A stretch of DNA of 64,000 nucleotides from GWE2-42-39 sp034003625 (lineage in GTDB: Bacteria; Bacteroidota; Bacteroidia; Bacteroidales; Prolixibacteraceae), in the NCBI GenBank assembly GCA_034003625.1, contig JAVEYG010000011.1, forward strand, positions 52,172-116,171, given 5' to 3'. A program made the translations under genes and the position numbers. The notes beneath the pieces were generated by a model, which made no database searches, had not been told where the DNA came from, and was given only the letters and a program-made list of their open reading frames with translations. Shown here piece by piece: positions 37,355 through 48,600 of the stretch (position 1 is its first letter; each line of letters starts with the position of its first letter).

Positions 37355-40300
37355 TTACAAACTGATTTTAATACCGCCGCCGTAAAAACGTGTTTGCGGA
37401 TAACTGGAAGGTTGGTTCGGGTTTTCTGGATCCAGGAACTTCACCTTGCTGAAAGTAAGCACATTGCTCATTGTTACAAACAACGTTACATCTTTTATTT
37501 TCAATGGTTCGATGACTTGTTTTGGCAAGTCAAAAGTAAGTTCCAGGTTTTTTAGCCTCAGGTAATCGCCCTTCAACAAGGTAAAAGTAGATGCTTGCGC
37601 CAATTCAGGACTGCCGCCAATGATTAGACGCGGATAAGTGGCCGTGGCACGGGTGTCAACCAATTCGCCTGTAAACGGGTCTTCATAAAAAGCCCACCTG
37701 CCCAGGTGCATTTCATGAACTTTTGAATTGTTGAGGAATTCCTGGATATATTGTCCGTAAAGCCTCATGTTGAACCCGCCTGCTCCCTGCCAGAACATAT
37801 TCAGTCCAATCCCTTTGTATTTGAAGGAGCAGTTCAGCCCATAGATAAAATCGGGTAGCGAAGTTTTCTCTATCGCTCCAATATCCAGGTCGTCAATCAC
37901 GTTATCGTTATTTCGGTCAACAAACTTGAGGTCTCCGGGGTCGCTTCCGGCAGTATAAACTGGCACCGACGGAACAGCTCCTGCCGGTAAAACATACTTA
38001 TTGGGACCTTCTACTGTTTCATCCCAAACATAGCCCAACTCTTCATGTGTGTAAAATTCGCCGCTCCAGGTATAACCAAAGTATTGACCGATTGACTTTC
38101 CTGTCTGGTTTTTGTAATCCAGATCATATTTTACCTCGTCAATATCGATGATTTTATTTTTCGCCCGCGAGAAAGTTCCATTGAGGCTAATCTCAAAGTC
38201 CCTGATTTTTTTATTAAACCGGGCTTCAACTTCGAATCCCCTGTTCTCCACTTTTCCAAAATTTTCGGCAGGCAACTGGCTTTCCAGCAACCCAAACACC
38301 TGGGTTATTGTGCGCCTCTTGGCAAGAATATTTGAACGGTTCTCCAAAAAGTAGTCGAAGCCTAAGCCGAACACACCATCTTTAATTTCCATATCAAAGC
38401 CATAGTTTTGCTTTTTTGCGATTTCCCAGCTCACATCCTCGTTTGCAAGTGAAGCCTCGCGAATGGCTGCATATTTCTGGTAGGATTCCCCAAACAGATA
38501 TTCATTGGCCCCGCTCATCCCCTCGAATACCGCCAGATAAAGAAAATCATAGTCACCAATTTTGTCATTGCCAACGGTACCGTACGAACCACGGAATTTC
38601 AGGAACGTGATAGGCGAAGACAGGTTTTTAAAAAATTTTTCTTCGGAAATAACCCATCCGGCTGAAAATGCAGGAAGTAAAGTATAGCGCTTCTGCGTTT
38701 CAAATTGTGTTGAACCATTGTACCCAAGATTGATTTCGCCCAGGTATTTGTTGGCAAAGGCATAGGTTAATCTTCCTGCAAAACCACGGTGGGCCGTCCA
38801 GGGATTCGAGTTTGCCGAAATTTTATCCTGGTTGTACAGTGCCAGGGCTGTGATGGCATGGTTACCAAAAGTGCGTTCGTACGACAAAGCCGACTCGATG
38901 TACGTATTGTTTCGTACCCGTTTGTTATCAATACTGTAGGTTGGCAACTGGCGCTGGGCAGCCACGGTGTAAGTGTCATTCACGGGATTGTAAATATAGG
39001 TTGCATCATGTTTTTCCAGGTTGAACCGGTAACTCATACTGGTATTGGTACCTGCCATAAACCTGAAGGATAAACCTTTTGTAATGAAATTGAGTTTCTG
39101 GTCAAGCCTTACCGATGCTTTTAGATCATTGTCTTTGTCTCTTTCATATCCACCAGTCCGGAGCAGTGCATAATCCACATTGTTTGTAATCCCCGAAGCA
39201 GCAATGGAACCATCGGGGTTTAACAGCGGGGAGTCAACTGGCGAAGTCCATGCAATGTCGTCCCACAAGCCGGGGGTTGATGATGCCGTCCGGTTTCCGG
39301 AAGTATTGTTCCGGGTGTCCTGTATCCTGCCGTTCAGGCTCAAATTTAAGTCAGTGGTTTTTGTAACGGCGAAGTCAAAGTTCATCCTGAGGTTGAATCG
39401 CCTGTACCCGGCATTGGTGCTGTTGTCCATGCCCTTAAACTGACGGTAGGCCCCTTCCTGCGAGATAAACTCGCCGGAAACAAAATACTTTACTTTTTCG
39501 GTACCTCCGCGCAGGTTCACATCATAGCGTTGCTCGGGGAACAACGGATCAACCATCGCGTCAAACCAATCCACATCCGGGTGGGTGTATGGTGAATCGC
39601 CGGTTCGGTAATGCTCTAAGTCTTCGGCATTAAACCGTAAAGGAGTTCCGTTATTCAGCAACGCTTCATTATACAAACGCGCATAATCGTATGCTCCCAG
39701 GTAACTTGGATAATTGATAATGCTGTGCAGGCGATATTGTCCATTCACCGAAATCTTTGGTTTTCCTACAATCCCTCTTTTGGTAGTGATCAGAATTACC
39801 CCATTGGCGCCGCGCACTCCGTAAACGGCTGTGGCCGAAGCGTCTTTTAATACCGAGAATGATTCAATGTCTTCAGGATTGATCCTGCCCATATCACCTT
39901 CCATACCGTCGATTAAAACCAGAGGAGAAGAATTATTTGTCGTTCCGATTCCACGGATGTTGATGCTTGGACTATCCGCACCGGGCCGGCCTTCCCCAAG
40001 CTTTACTATCACACCTGAAACACGGCCGGCGATCGAATTGGAAAGGTTGGTAGTTGCCGTGGTTGCCAATTCATCTGAACGGATATTGGAAATAGCGCCC
40101 ACAACGCTCACCTTTTTCTGGGCACCAAACCCCACCACCACCACTTCGTCCAGATCGGTAGTTGAAGACTCCAGTGAGATCGTAAAATTCTTTTGTGTAC
40201 CGATTTCTATTTGTTGTGTTTTATAGCCGATAAATGAAACGACAATCGTTTTAGCCGACTGGTCGGCTTCCAGCTTGAAATTACCGTCTAAATCCGTGAT

Positions 40301-40459
40301 TGTCCCGACAGTTGTATCGTCAACAACGATATTGGCGCCGGGGATACCTGTTCCCGTCTCATCTTTCACCACGCCGGTCAATGTCTGTTTTTGGGCAAAG
40401 GCCTGGATGATGGTAAGACAAAATATTATCGATAAGAAAAATATATTTTTCATCGTCAT
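37355..40459 (-). CDS. SusC-like TonB-dependent outer-membrane glycan transporter (pair 1)
   Basis: 1034 aa. Signal peptide ending IQAFAQ, then a CarboxypepD_reg-like domain (LTGVVKDETGTGIPGANIVV ... GYKTQQIEIG). The TonB-box region is DLDEVVVVGFGAQKK. The plug (about 115-230) has NLSNSIAGRVSGVIV, SINIRGIGTTNN, PLVLIDGMEGD and SVLKDASATAVYGVRGANGVILITTKRG. A 22-strand barrel ends with YPQTRFYGGGIKISL. It imports oligosaccharides across the outer membrane using TonB energy, together with the SusD-like protein 45 bp downstream. It is the second of two tandem pairs controlled, by position, by the hybrid regulator at 45675. Confidence 0.96.
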   Translation of the reverse strand: MTMKNIFFLSIIFCLTIIQAFAQKQTLTGVVKDETGTGIPGANIVVDDTTVGTITDLDGNFKLEADQSAKTIVVSFIGYKTQQIEIGTQKNFTISLESSTTDLDEVVVVGFGAQKKVSVVGAISNIRSDELATTATTNLSNSIAGRVSGVIVKLGEGRPGADSPSINIRGIGTTNNSSPLVLIDGMEGDMGRINPEDIESFSVLKDASATAVYGVRGANGVILITTKRGIVGKPKISVNGQYRLHSIINYPSYLGAYDYARLYNEALLNNGTPLRFNAEDLEHYRTGDSPYTHPDVDWFDAMVDPLFPEQRYDVNLRGGTEKVKYFVSGEFISQEGAYRQFKGMDNSTNAGYRRFNLRMNFDFAVTKTTDLNLSLNGRIQDTRNNTSGNRTASSTPGLWDDIAWTSPVDSPLLNPDGSIAASGITNNVDYALLRTGGYERDKDNDLKASVRLDQKLNFITKGLSFRFMAGTNTSMSYRFNLEKHDATYIYNPVNDTYTVAAQRQLPTYSIDNKRVRNNTYIESALSYERTFGNHAITALALYNQDKISANSNPWTAHRGFAGRLTYAFANKYLGEINLGYNGSTQFETQKRYTLLPAFSAGWVISEEKFFKNLSSPITFLKFRGSYGTVGNDKIGDYDFLYLAVFEGMSGANEYLFGESYQKYAAIREASLANEDVSWEIAKKQNYGFDMEIKDGVFGLGFDYFLENRSNILAKRRTITQVFGLLESQLPAENFGKVENRGFEVEARFNKKIRDFEISLNGTFSRAKNKIIDIDEVKYDLDYKNQTGKSIGQYFGYTWSGEFYTHEELGYVWDETVEGPNKYVLPAGAVPSVPVYTAGSDPGDLKFVDRNNDNVIDDLDIGAIEKTSLPDFIYGLNCSFKYKGIGLNMFWQGAGGFNMRLYGQYIQEFLNNSKVHEMHLGRWAFYEDPFTGELVDTRATATYPRLIIGGSPELAQASTFTLLKGDYLRLKNLELTFDLPKQVIEPLKIKDVTLFVTMSNVLTFSKVKFLDPENPNQPSSYPQTRFYGGGIKISL

Positions 40460-40510
40460 ATGCTTATAGTTTATTATTCTGATTTATTTTGCCATATATA
40501 TTCACACCGT

Positions 40511-42175
40511 TTACCAGCCGGAATTCTGGAGCAGGCTGTTGCTGCGGTTAATCTCCGTTTTTGGTAGCGGATATAAATACATTTCGGGCCGAAATACCCG
40601 GACCTGAGCAACCTTTGGCTGATAGGAATAACCACCGTTTTCTGCAACAATCTTCAGTCCTTTTACAGGCTGGTTAAGAATACTTTGTGCAATTTTCCAC
40701 CGACGCAAATCGAGATGGCGGTGTTCTTCAAAAGCCAGTTCAATTCTTCGTTCATAACGGATCAGCTCGCGCAATTCGTCTTTCGAAACTCCGGTATCTA
40801 CTGCAGGAATCCCTCCTCTTGAGCGTACCATGTTAAGCGCCGTTACGGCATTCATACTGAATGAACCTGCATTGGAAGGCCCGTTTGCTTCATTCATTGC
40901 TTCGGCAAAATTCAACAAGGTTTCGGCATATCTGAAAAGCGGGAAGCAATGGTAGGTATTGCCAGTACTCCCTCCAAACCACCGGGCGCTTTCTGACATA
41001 AATTTTTTCAAATAGAATCCGGTTTTGGTTGAATTGGAACTCCCAAGGTCATTGCCGCCTTCGTAGGTATCGATCACATCGCCCATCCAGGTTGCACCGT
41101 TATACAAAACTGTCGCATAGAAACGCGGTTCGCGGTTCGCAAAAGGATTGGCTGCATGAGCCGGATTGTTCCAGTCAAACGAAGAACCGTCAGACATTCT
41201 GAAAGATTCGACCAGATCGAGCGTAGGACATGAACCACCGCCGCCGCCTGTATAACCGCTGGGGCCGTTTAACTTCTCAACCTCGTTATTTTGAGCAGCC
41301 ATGCGAAGAAAAATAATTTCCTTGTTGTTGTTCAGCGTGGTGAAAAAGTTTTGGTAATTCGCAAAAAGATTGTAATAACCTAAAGCTATGACTTCATTGG
41401 CTGCCTGTGCCGCCGTTTGCCACTTTGCTGCATTGTATGCGCCATGTTCCGGTGAATTTTCAGTTTTGGACGGATCATTGAACAGAGGACTGGCAGCATA
41501 CAGCAAGGCACGCGCTTTCAGCGCCAGCGCCGCCCCTTTGGTAACACGTCCGAAATTGACGGTTGCACTGGGCCACTCAACCGGCAAAATACCGGCAGCC
41601 TGGTCGCATTGGTCAACAATGAACGCGATACAATTATCGTAGTTGTCTCGCGAAAGATCAGCTCCTTCACCGGCTTTCAGCACCTCGGTCACGATGGGCA
41701 CACCGCCGTATCTTTTAACCAGTTCGAAATGAAACAGCGCCCTGAAAAAATAGGCCTGCCCGCGAAGTAAATTGACCGTATTGGCGCTTCTGAACAAACC
41801 ATCCGGAACAGAAGGATGAATTTCTTCCAAAAAGACGTTTGTTTTCCGGATGCCTTCATACATCGCATACCACACATCATCGTGTGTGTTTGCCGCCGAC
41901 CAGATTCCCAGGGCCATATTTTCGGCTTCCGAATTAATCCCGCTTTCAACCGCTTCATCTGACGAGGAAGCGATCATTGAATTCCCTTTTAAACGGTTGT
42001 ACCCATTGGGAACCGATCCGTAGATATCATCAACAAAACCAATTACATAAGTAGTGTCAGTCAACAAGTCGTTTACATCGAGGTAATCCTGGGGCATGTC
42101 GTTGATGTTGTCTTCACATGCCGCCCAAAACAGGCTTATTACAGCGAAAATCAAAATATGTATTGTCTTTTTCAT
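40511..42175 (-). CDS. SusD-like outer-membrane glycan-binding lipoprotein (pair 2)
   Basis: 554 aa. Lipoprotein signal with W-A-A-C (Cys20). SusD hallmarks: LRGQAYFFRALFHFELVKRYGG, RVTKGAALALKARALLYAASPLFNDPS, FRYAETLLNFAEAMNEANGPS, ELRELIRYERRIELAFEEHRHLDLRRWKI and the end YLYPLPKTEINRSNSLLQNSGW. A glycine-rich loop (GPSGYTGGGGGSCP) sits in the middle, probably near the binding face. It partners the divergent SusC encoded 21 bp upstream and is 51 bp ahead of the next SusC gene, so both pairs are probably one transcript. Confidence 0.95.
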   Translation of the reverse strand: MKKTIHILIFAVISLFWAACEDNINDMPQDYLDVNDLLTDTTYVIGFVDDIYGSVPNGYNRLKGNSMIASSSDEAVESGINSEAENMALGIWSAANTHDDVWYAMYEGIRKTNVFLEEIHPSVPDGLFRSANTVNLLRGQAYFFRALFHFELVKRYGGVPIVTEVLKAGEGADLSRDNYDNCIAFIVDQCDQAAGILPVEWPSATVNFGRVTKGAALALKARALLYAASPLFNDPSKTENSPEHGAYNAAKWQTAAQAANEVIALGYYNLFANYQNFFTTLNNNKEIIFLRMAAQNNEVEKLNGPSGYTGGGGGSCPTLDLVESFRMSDGSSFDWNNPAHAANPFANREPRFYATVLYNGATWMGDVIDTYEGGNDLGSSNSTKTGFYLKKFMSESARWFGGSTGNTYHCFPLFRYAETLLNFAEAMNEANGPSNAGSFSMNAVTALNMVRSRGGIPAVDTGVSKDELRELIRYERRIELAFEEHRHLDLRRWKIAQSILNQPVKGLKIVAENGGYSYQPKVAQVRVFRPEMYLYPLPKTEINRSNSLLQNSGW

Positions 42176-42196
42176 TTTATTTCGGTTTAGCTATTT

Positions 42197-45100
42197 CTAA
42201 AAAGTAAGGTTTAACCCCCCTGAAAATGTTCTTGCGACAGGATAGTTGGTTCCATTTCCATTACCGGCCGGGTCGATCCATTTTACATTCGACCAGGTCA
42301 TCAGGTTGTTTCCGGTAACAAACAAACGGACTTTTTCCAATCCGATTTTCGTGGCAGTCTTTTTCGGGAGCGAATATCCCAGTTCTACCGATTGCAGGCG
42401 AAGAAAACCGGCATCGTGTATCCAGAAAGAGCTGGTCGCTTTGTTATTTTGAAACTTCGAAAGCGACACACTTGGATAAGTAGCATTTTGTCCGTCGCCC
42501 GGCTGCCATCTTTCAAGATGCCACTCGTTTGCCGAACCTTTCCCGTTATTGAAAGCGTATGCCAGATCGCCGGTGTATTGGACCATGCGGTTTGCCACGC
42601 CCGAAAACTGAAAGTTGAAGTCGAAGCCGCCACAGGTCAATCCGCCTGAGAAACCGTACCACAATTCCGGGAATTCGCCATTTCCAAGATAAGTTTCGTC
42701 GCGTTCGTCGATCATGTCGTCGCCGTTCAAATCCTTGTAACGCAACGAACCGGGAATCACTTCACCAATGGAAGACTGGTCCGGATAGGCGCTGATGTCG
42801 TCATTTTCAGTAAAAAAACCATCAAACTGGTACCCGAAAAGTGAACCGATTTCGTGACCTGTCCGGTATTGCCATTCGTATTCGCGGGCTTCTTCGTTCT
42901 GCTCGACGATTTTATTTTTTGCATAGGTGACATTGGCCGACAGGAAATATTCGAAGTTGTTGCCCACTTTTTGTTTCCAGGTTATCATTCCTTCAACGCC
43001 TTTGTTTTCAACAACCCCCTGCGGATAAAGGTATCCGATACCGATAACCCCCGGGGTTCCACCAACCAACAAATCGGACGTTTTTTCCGTGAAATAATCA
43101 GCCGTCAGCGACAATTTATTTCCGGCCAAAGCAGCATCAAACCCCACATTTAGTTTTTTTGATTTGGCCCAGGTTATCAAATCGTTGGCATCGGCTTGTT
43201 CGGTAAACCGAGGGGCTTTGTTTCCAAGCGATGTTCCAAAGGGATAAGTGCCCCCCTCTGCGAATTGATCGATGTAAGCAAAATAGGCATCGCTATAAAA
43301 CGAATCGAAATCCATACCCGTGATGCCAGCTGATCCTCTCAATTTTAAATAGTTGAGAAAAGTGGCATCTTTCAGGAAATTTTCATTGGATAATACCCAG
43401 CCCAACGACAGAGCAGGGAAAAAACCATAACGGTCCTCCTTTGGAAACTGTTCCGATCCCTGGTACGCAAAAGCAAATCCAAGCAGGTATTTTGAATTGA
43501 GGTTATAATCCACCCGGCCCTTTAATCCACGTTTCCACTGCGGAACCCTGGCAATGTCCCGCTCTGTCATCCTGTTTTCGGCCAGCAGTTTAGCGTTCAG
43601 AGAAGAACTTCCAAAGGTCTTGTCCAGACCGAACCCAAGCTCGGCATGATAAAACCGTATCATGCCCGATTTAGTACTTTCATTTTTCATGGGGGTATCG
43701 TCGCCAATTTTATTCACTACAACGCCCCCGCTTCCATCAGCTTGAGACTGATACACCGCGAAAGATTTGGAACGGTTAATGATTTGGTTCCCAAAATTAT
43801 TATAGCCAGCTGAACCTATCAGTGAAAGACCTTCTATAACATTCAGGTCATATTCGAAATCCACATTTCCCGACAGATAATACCTTTCCCAAAGTGAATA
43901 CCCCGAGCGGTTTAATTGTCCATAAATGTTATTACGGTAATCCGGGGTACCGCCCAAAGAATCTGTGGTAAGGAATATCGGGTAGGCATTGGAAGGGGTG
44001 CCAAGCACATCTGCAATAATTCCTGAAACACCGCTGCTGTTATATGCTCCCGGCAAAGTCCTTTTCTCTTTTTTTGCTTTGATGTCGGCAAACACCGTCA
44101 GCCTGTCATTCACCTTAATGTCCACATTTGCATGCACATTGAAGGTTTCATAAGAGGTGTTGGTATTGTATTTATTTTCGGAATCCTCCGTATTCAGCAA
44201 TCCGCTGTTGGACGTGTGCCCCAGGGAAACATGGTAAAGCGCAAAATCGTCGCCCCCCGACAAGTTCAGGTTGTTGCGGGTTTGAACCGAAGATTTCGAA
44301 AAATAATCGTTGAAATAATTGTTGTTTGGATAGGCAACAAGATCAGAACCGTTCCGGTACGCTTCGATATCGGTATTGGAATAAACAGGGCTTAACCCGT
44401 CGTTTACAGCTGCTTCATTATATAATTCTGCATAAGCTGCAGCATCGAGCATCGCCGGGAATTTTACGGGCATTGCCACAGCGGTTTGGTTGTTGAAAGA
44501 AACTTTCACTTTTCCTTTTTCTCCTCTTTTGGTGTTCACCAAAATAATTCCGTTGGCAGCCCGAAGCCCGTACATGGCTGTTGCCGCTGCGTCTTTCAAC
44601 ACGGTAATGCTTTCAATATCATAAGCATCCAGTTGGGTCAAATCCGCTTCGTGCCCGTCGAGTAAAATGACCGGCTCCGAAATGATCGTTCCGAAACTAT
44701 TTCTTCCCCGGATGCTGATCAGGTTTTCTTCCCAACCCGGCTGTCCGTCGGTTTGCATGACTAACAAGCCCGGAAGACGGCCCGACAGCTGATTGAACCG
44801 GTTGGTTCCCGGCAAATTCTTCATTTTGTCCCCGTCAATAAAAGAAACGGCCTCACTGATCTCATCGGCTTTCTTGCCCTGGTTGAGCAAGGTCACTTTT
44901 TTCTGAAAAGCAGGATGTAATACAACCGTATCATTTATTAGAACTTCTGCTTTGACGAAAACCGAACTGAATCCTTCTTTGCTTACTATAAGCAATTGAT
45001 TCTCCGTTTCAATATTAATATTGAAACGTCCGTTTGCATCGGTTATGGTTTGTTGCTCCGAACAACTAACCAAGGCTCCCGGAAGCTGCAGATGGTTCCC

Positions 45101-45211
45101 GTCAACGACAATTCCACCCACTTTTTTACCGGATGCCTCTATGCTGACTGTTGCCGTCAGGAAAACAAGCCAAAGTAAAAAAAATACAAGTTTTGTCTTC
45201 ATTTTTTTCAT
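42197..45211 (-). CDS. SusC-like TonB-dependent transporter, divergent N-terminus (pair 2)
   Basis: 1004 aa. Signal peptide ending VSIEAS, then a CarboxypepD_reg-like domain (VGGIVVDGNHLQLPGALVSC ... FNINIETENQLLIVSKEGF). The usual DEVVVVGYG segment is missing; in its place is KKVTLLNQGKKADEISEAVSF. The plug is canonical (NRFNQLSGRLPGLLVMQTDG, ISIRGRNSFG, EPVILLDGHEAD, ITVLKDAAATAMYGLRAANG), and the barrel ends VARTFSGGLNLTF. It is probably functional but may use an atypical TonB contact. First gene of the tandem SusC/D operon, downstream of the 463-bp gap that holds the direct repeats at 45522-45560. Confidence 0.93.
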   Translation of the reverse strand: MKKMKTKLVFFLLWLVFLTATVSIEASGKKVGGIVVDGNHLQLPGALVSCSEQQTITDANGRFNINIETENQLLIVSKEGFSSVFVKAEVLINDTVVLHPAFQKKVTLLNQGKKADEISEAVSFIDGDKMKNLPGTNRFNQLSGRLPGLLVMQTDGQPGWEENLISIRGRNSFGTIISEPVILLDGHEADLTQLDAYDIESITVLKDAAATAMYGLRAANGIILVNTKRGEKGKVKVSFNNQTAVAMPVKFPAMLDAAAYAELYNEAAVNDGLSPVYSNTDIEAYRNGSDLVAYPNNNYFNDYFSKSSVQTRNNLNLSGGDDFALYHVSLGHTSNSGLLNTEDSENKYNTNTSYETFNVHANVDIKVNDRLTVFADIKAKKEKRTLPGAYNSSGVSGIIADVLGTPSNAYPIFLTTDSLGGTPDYRNNIYGQLNRSGYSLWERYYLSGNVDFEYDLNVIEGLSLIGSAGYNNFGNQIINRSKSFAVYQSQADGSGGVVVNKIGDDTPMKNESTKSGMIRFYHAELGFGLDKTFGSSSLNAKLLAENRMTERDIARVPQWKRGLKGRVDYNLNSKYLLGFAFAYQGSEQFPKEDRYGFFPALSLGWVLSNENFLKDATFLNYLKLRGSAGITGMDFDSFYSDAYFAYIDQFAEGGTYPFGTSLGNKAPRFTEQADANDLITWAKSKKLNVGFDAALAGNKLSLTADYFTEKTSDLLVGGTPGVIGIGYLYPQGVVENKGVEGMITWKQKVGNNFEYFLSANVTYAKNKIVEQNEEAREYEWQYRTGHEIGSLFGYQFDGFFTENDDISAYPDQSSIGEVIPGSLRYKDLNGDDMIDERDETYLGNGEFPELWYGFSGGLTCGGFDFNFQFSGVANRMVQYTGDLAYAFNNGKGSANEWHLERWQPGDGQNATYPSVSLSKFQNNKATSSFWIHDAGFLRLQSVELGYSLPKKTATKIGLEKVRLFVTGNNLMTWSNVKWIDPAGNGNGTNYPVARTFSGGLNLTF

Positions 45212-45674
45212 GAGTTTTTTGGTTTAAAAGATTGATATTCTTGAAGTATCTTCTTGATCCCTTACAAGCAGGAAAGCAGGGCATTTCATCAAGTTGCCCA
45301 ATGTTTCGGATTTAATCTCATTCATTTTTTTCACGATGTTCAGATTTGATTTGTAATTAGCAATTCATCTTCATCTACCTTAATTTTCAAAAGCGATTTC
45401 AGAAATCGGAGATAAATGTAATTATTGGCCGTATCGGCTGCCGGGAATAATTTTAAAGAGTTGGAGGACAAAAATTTGATGGTGCAAAATTATTTCAGGA
45501 CACGCATGAATTTTTCGACAGGAAGGGTGGAAAAATTCTCAGTTGAAGGTGGAAAAAATTAAAACAGAAAAGCCATCAAACTATTAAATACATGAAATAC
45601 AGCACCTTTACAAAACAAGATTTGTCAGTATGCGGTCAGAAAAAAAATTGATCCAAAACGTCTTTTTTTGAAAT
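45212..45674. other. 463-bp gap upstream of the tandem SusC/SusD operon
   Basis: Lies between the regulator's stop (45675) and the first SusC start (45211), both on the minus strand, so it should contain the operon promoter. Apart from the GAAGG(G)TGGAAAAA direct repeat at 45522-45560 and a TAATTTTG-like box (minus strand, 45485-45492), nothing is recognisable. No small ORF is convincing. Confidence 0.5.
45522..45560 (-). promoter_or_regulatory. Direct repeat, candidate binding site of the hybrid regulator
   Basis: GAAGGGTGGAAAAATT (45522-45537) and GAAGGTGGAAAAAATT (45545-45560) are near-identical and start 23 bp apart, about two helical turns. AraC-type domains of hybrid two-component regulators bind as dimers to such direct repeats upstream of susC genes. 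A TAATTTTG -7-like box lies about 30 bp on the downstream side. Confidence 0.5.
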
Positions 45675-48600
45675 TCAATCCTTTTTCCGGTGAAGGAAAC
45701 TGTATTCGTTGGGCAGGCAGCCAAATTCCTCCACAAAGCATTTCCTGAAGTACTGAAGATCGTTGAAGCCCACTTCGTAGGTAATTTCGGCAATCGATTT
45801 TTCGTCCTGTTTTAAAAGCTGGGCAGCTCTTTTCAGACGGATGGTGCGGATAAAAATTTTTGCCTTTTGCCCGGTAAGGACAACCAGTTTTTTATTTAAA
45901 GAAGTTTGAGACATCCCGTATTCGCTTGCCAACCATTGAACGGAAAATTCAGGATTAGAAAGGTTGTCTTCGACGATTTTCAGGATTTTCTTTACAAACT
46001 GCTCGTCCCGGTTTGAAGGGGCAATTTCAGAAGGCGTAACCATAATTTTTTCCCGGTATTTTGCCCTGAGAAGCTGCCGGTTTTTAATCAGGGACAAAAT
46101 CTGAGACACTAAAATTTCCGAATTAAAGGGCTTTTTGATATACACATCCGCACCGCCCTGTAACCCGACTTTTTGCTCTTCATCTTCAGCCCTGACCGTC
46201 AATAAAACCACCGGGATATGCGATGTTTCAAACGATTCTTTTAGTTGCCTGGTCATTTCGATCCCGTCCATCACCGGCATGCTCACATCGCTCACCACCA
46301 CATCGGGCAAAATTTCCAGACATTTATTCAACCCTTCCTGCCCATTGTTAGCGGTATATACATTAAATTGCAGGGAAAAGAGATTCTTTAAAAATTCCCT
46401 TAAGTCCTCATTGTCCTCAACAATTAAAATCGTGCATAACTCTTCATTGACCGGTTGAGTAGCTGTTTCAGGCAGAACCACAGGAGCCTTTTCTTCCGGA
46501 TAAACTTCTTTCTCCGTTGCCGGGTCAGGTGTAACTGAATACGTCAGTTCATTTTCATTAAAAACCTTCGAATCTTTGGGCAATTTGATGAAAAATGAAG
46601 TCCCTTCTCCTGCTTTACTTTTGAAACTGATCGAGCCTTTCATCAATTCGACCAGGCTTTTGGAATAAGAAAGCCCGATTCCTGTCCCACTTTGGAAATG
46701 GGATTCTGAATTTTCAACCCGGAAAAATCGGTTAAAAATATGAGGTTGCGCTTCCTCCGGAATTCCTGAACCGGTATCGGAAATAATGATCGTCAAATAA
46801 TCGCTGTCATCTTCCAACAATTCGAGATTAACGTTTCCACCCTTATCGGTAAACTTGAAGGCATTGGACAGTACGTTGTAAATCACTTTTTCCAGCTTGT
46901 CGTGATCGAACCAAAAATCCTGCCGGAACGAATGGTCCAGAAAAAGGAAGTTGATTTTCTTACTTTCTGCCAGCGGAAGAAACGAATCGTAAATTTCGCG
47001 CAGGAAGTTCCTGATATTGCCTTCTTTGACTTTCAATTTCATGATGCCTTGTTCGAGTTTCCGGAACTCCAGCAACTGATCGATCAACCGGAGCAGTACT
47101 TTGGCATGGCGGTAGATCATTTTGTGAAACTCCTTCAACATGTTTTCCGGAGGCAAAGCGGCCCGGTTCAGCAGTTGTTCAAGCGGGCCGATAATCAGCG
47201 TCAACGGAGTTTTAAATTCGTGCGAAATATTGGTAAAAAAACGCAGTTTGGCCTGAATGATCTCATTGTCTTTTTGCTTCTCCATTTCTTTCATAATCAG
47301 CTCGTGCTTCCGGTTCACGCCGATGACGGAGTATTTTCTGAAAAACCATAACGCCAAAACAATCAGCAAAATGTAGAAAATTTTGGCCGGCATGGTCCAT
47401 ACAAACGGAGGGAGCACATCAATCTCAATTTCTTTGATTTGATGTCCCCAAATACCGTCGCTATTGGCCGCCTTTACTTTAAGCACATATTCGCCCGGTG
47501 GAATATTGGTGTATTTGGCAACATCTCCCGAAGGCGCCAATATCCATTCCTGATCAAACCCTTCGAGCATGTACATGCACTTGTTTTTTTCCGGAAGCGC
47601 GTAGTTCAGTGAAGCAAAGCGGATCGCGAAACTGTTCTCGCTGTACTTGAGCTTTATCCGATCGGTAAAGTTGATTTCTTTATCAAGAATAATCCGGCCT
47701 TTTAAAAAATCGCCGGCCTCAACATCTCTATTAAGTATGGTGAAACGGGTAAACGCAGGAAGAGCTTCACTGGTATTTTTTTCAATTTCATTCGGATAGA
47801 AAACATTGATGCCGTTCACCCCGCCAAAAACCATTTCCCCGTCCTGCCGCTTACAGGCAGCCAGTTCACTGAATTCATAATCCTGCAACCCATCATTGAC
47901 ATCGTAATTTTCAAATGTTTTGTCATCCGGATTGAATTTACATATTCCCTTATTCGTGGATATCCACAAATTTCCAAAATCGTCTTCAAGAATTGATTTA
48001 ACCACATTGTTGGGCAACCCGTCGGCAACAGTAATATGCTCAAATTCAGCTTTTCCATCCTTATCAAACGATTTTAACCGGTTTAAACCACCGCCCATGG
48101 TTCCAACCCAGATGTCGCCCGTCGCCGATTCGAACAACGGCAAAATATAATTATGGCTCAAACTGCCCGGATATGCCGGATCATAGACTATTCCGACAAA
48201 CGATGGACTTTCTTTTTCCTGCTCGTTGGCGGTCAACACATGAAGCCCTTTTGACGTGCCGATCCACAACCTGTTTTTCGAGTCAAACATCAGGCTCCGG
48301 ATGATATCCGACCGGAGCGACCGGGATGTGCCATCAGCGGTAAATCTTTTTAAAGGCAATTTTCCTGACGGATCAATCCGGAACAATCCCCCTTCGTAAG
48401 TACCGGCCCAAATCAGTCCGTTCGGGCCTTGCGCAAGAGAGAATACCATAGAATTTAATGTAGGGATATGAAAATTACCCCCTGATAATTTCAGTATAGA
48501 AGCAGGCGGATCTGTTCCGGCGAGCATCATTTTTTTACCCTCCCCATTTTTTGCCTCAAGGATGGTATAAATGGTCCGGTTGATCCCTTTGGTAAAACCG

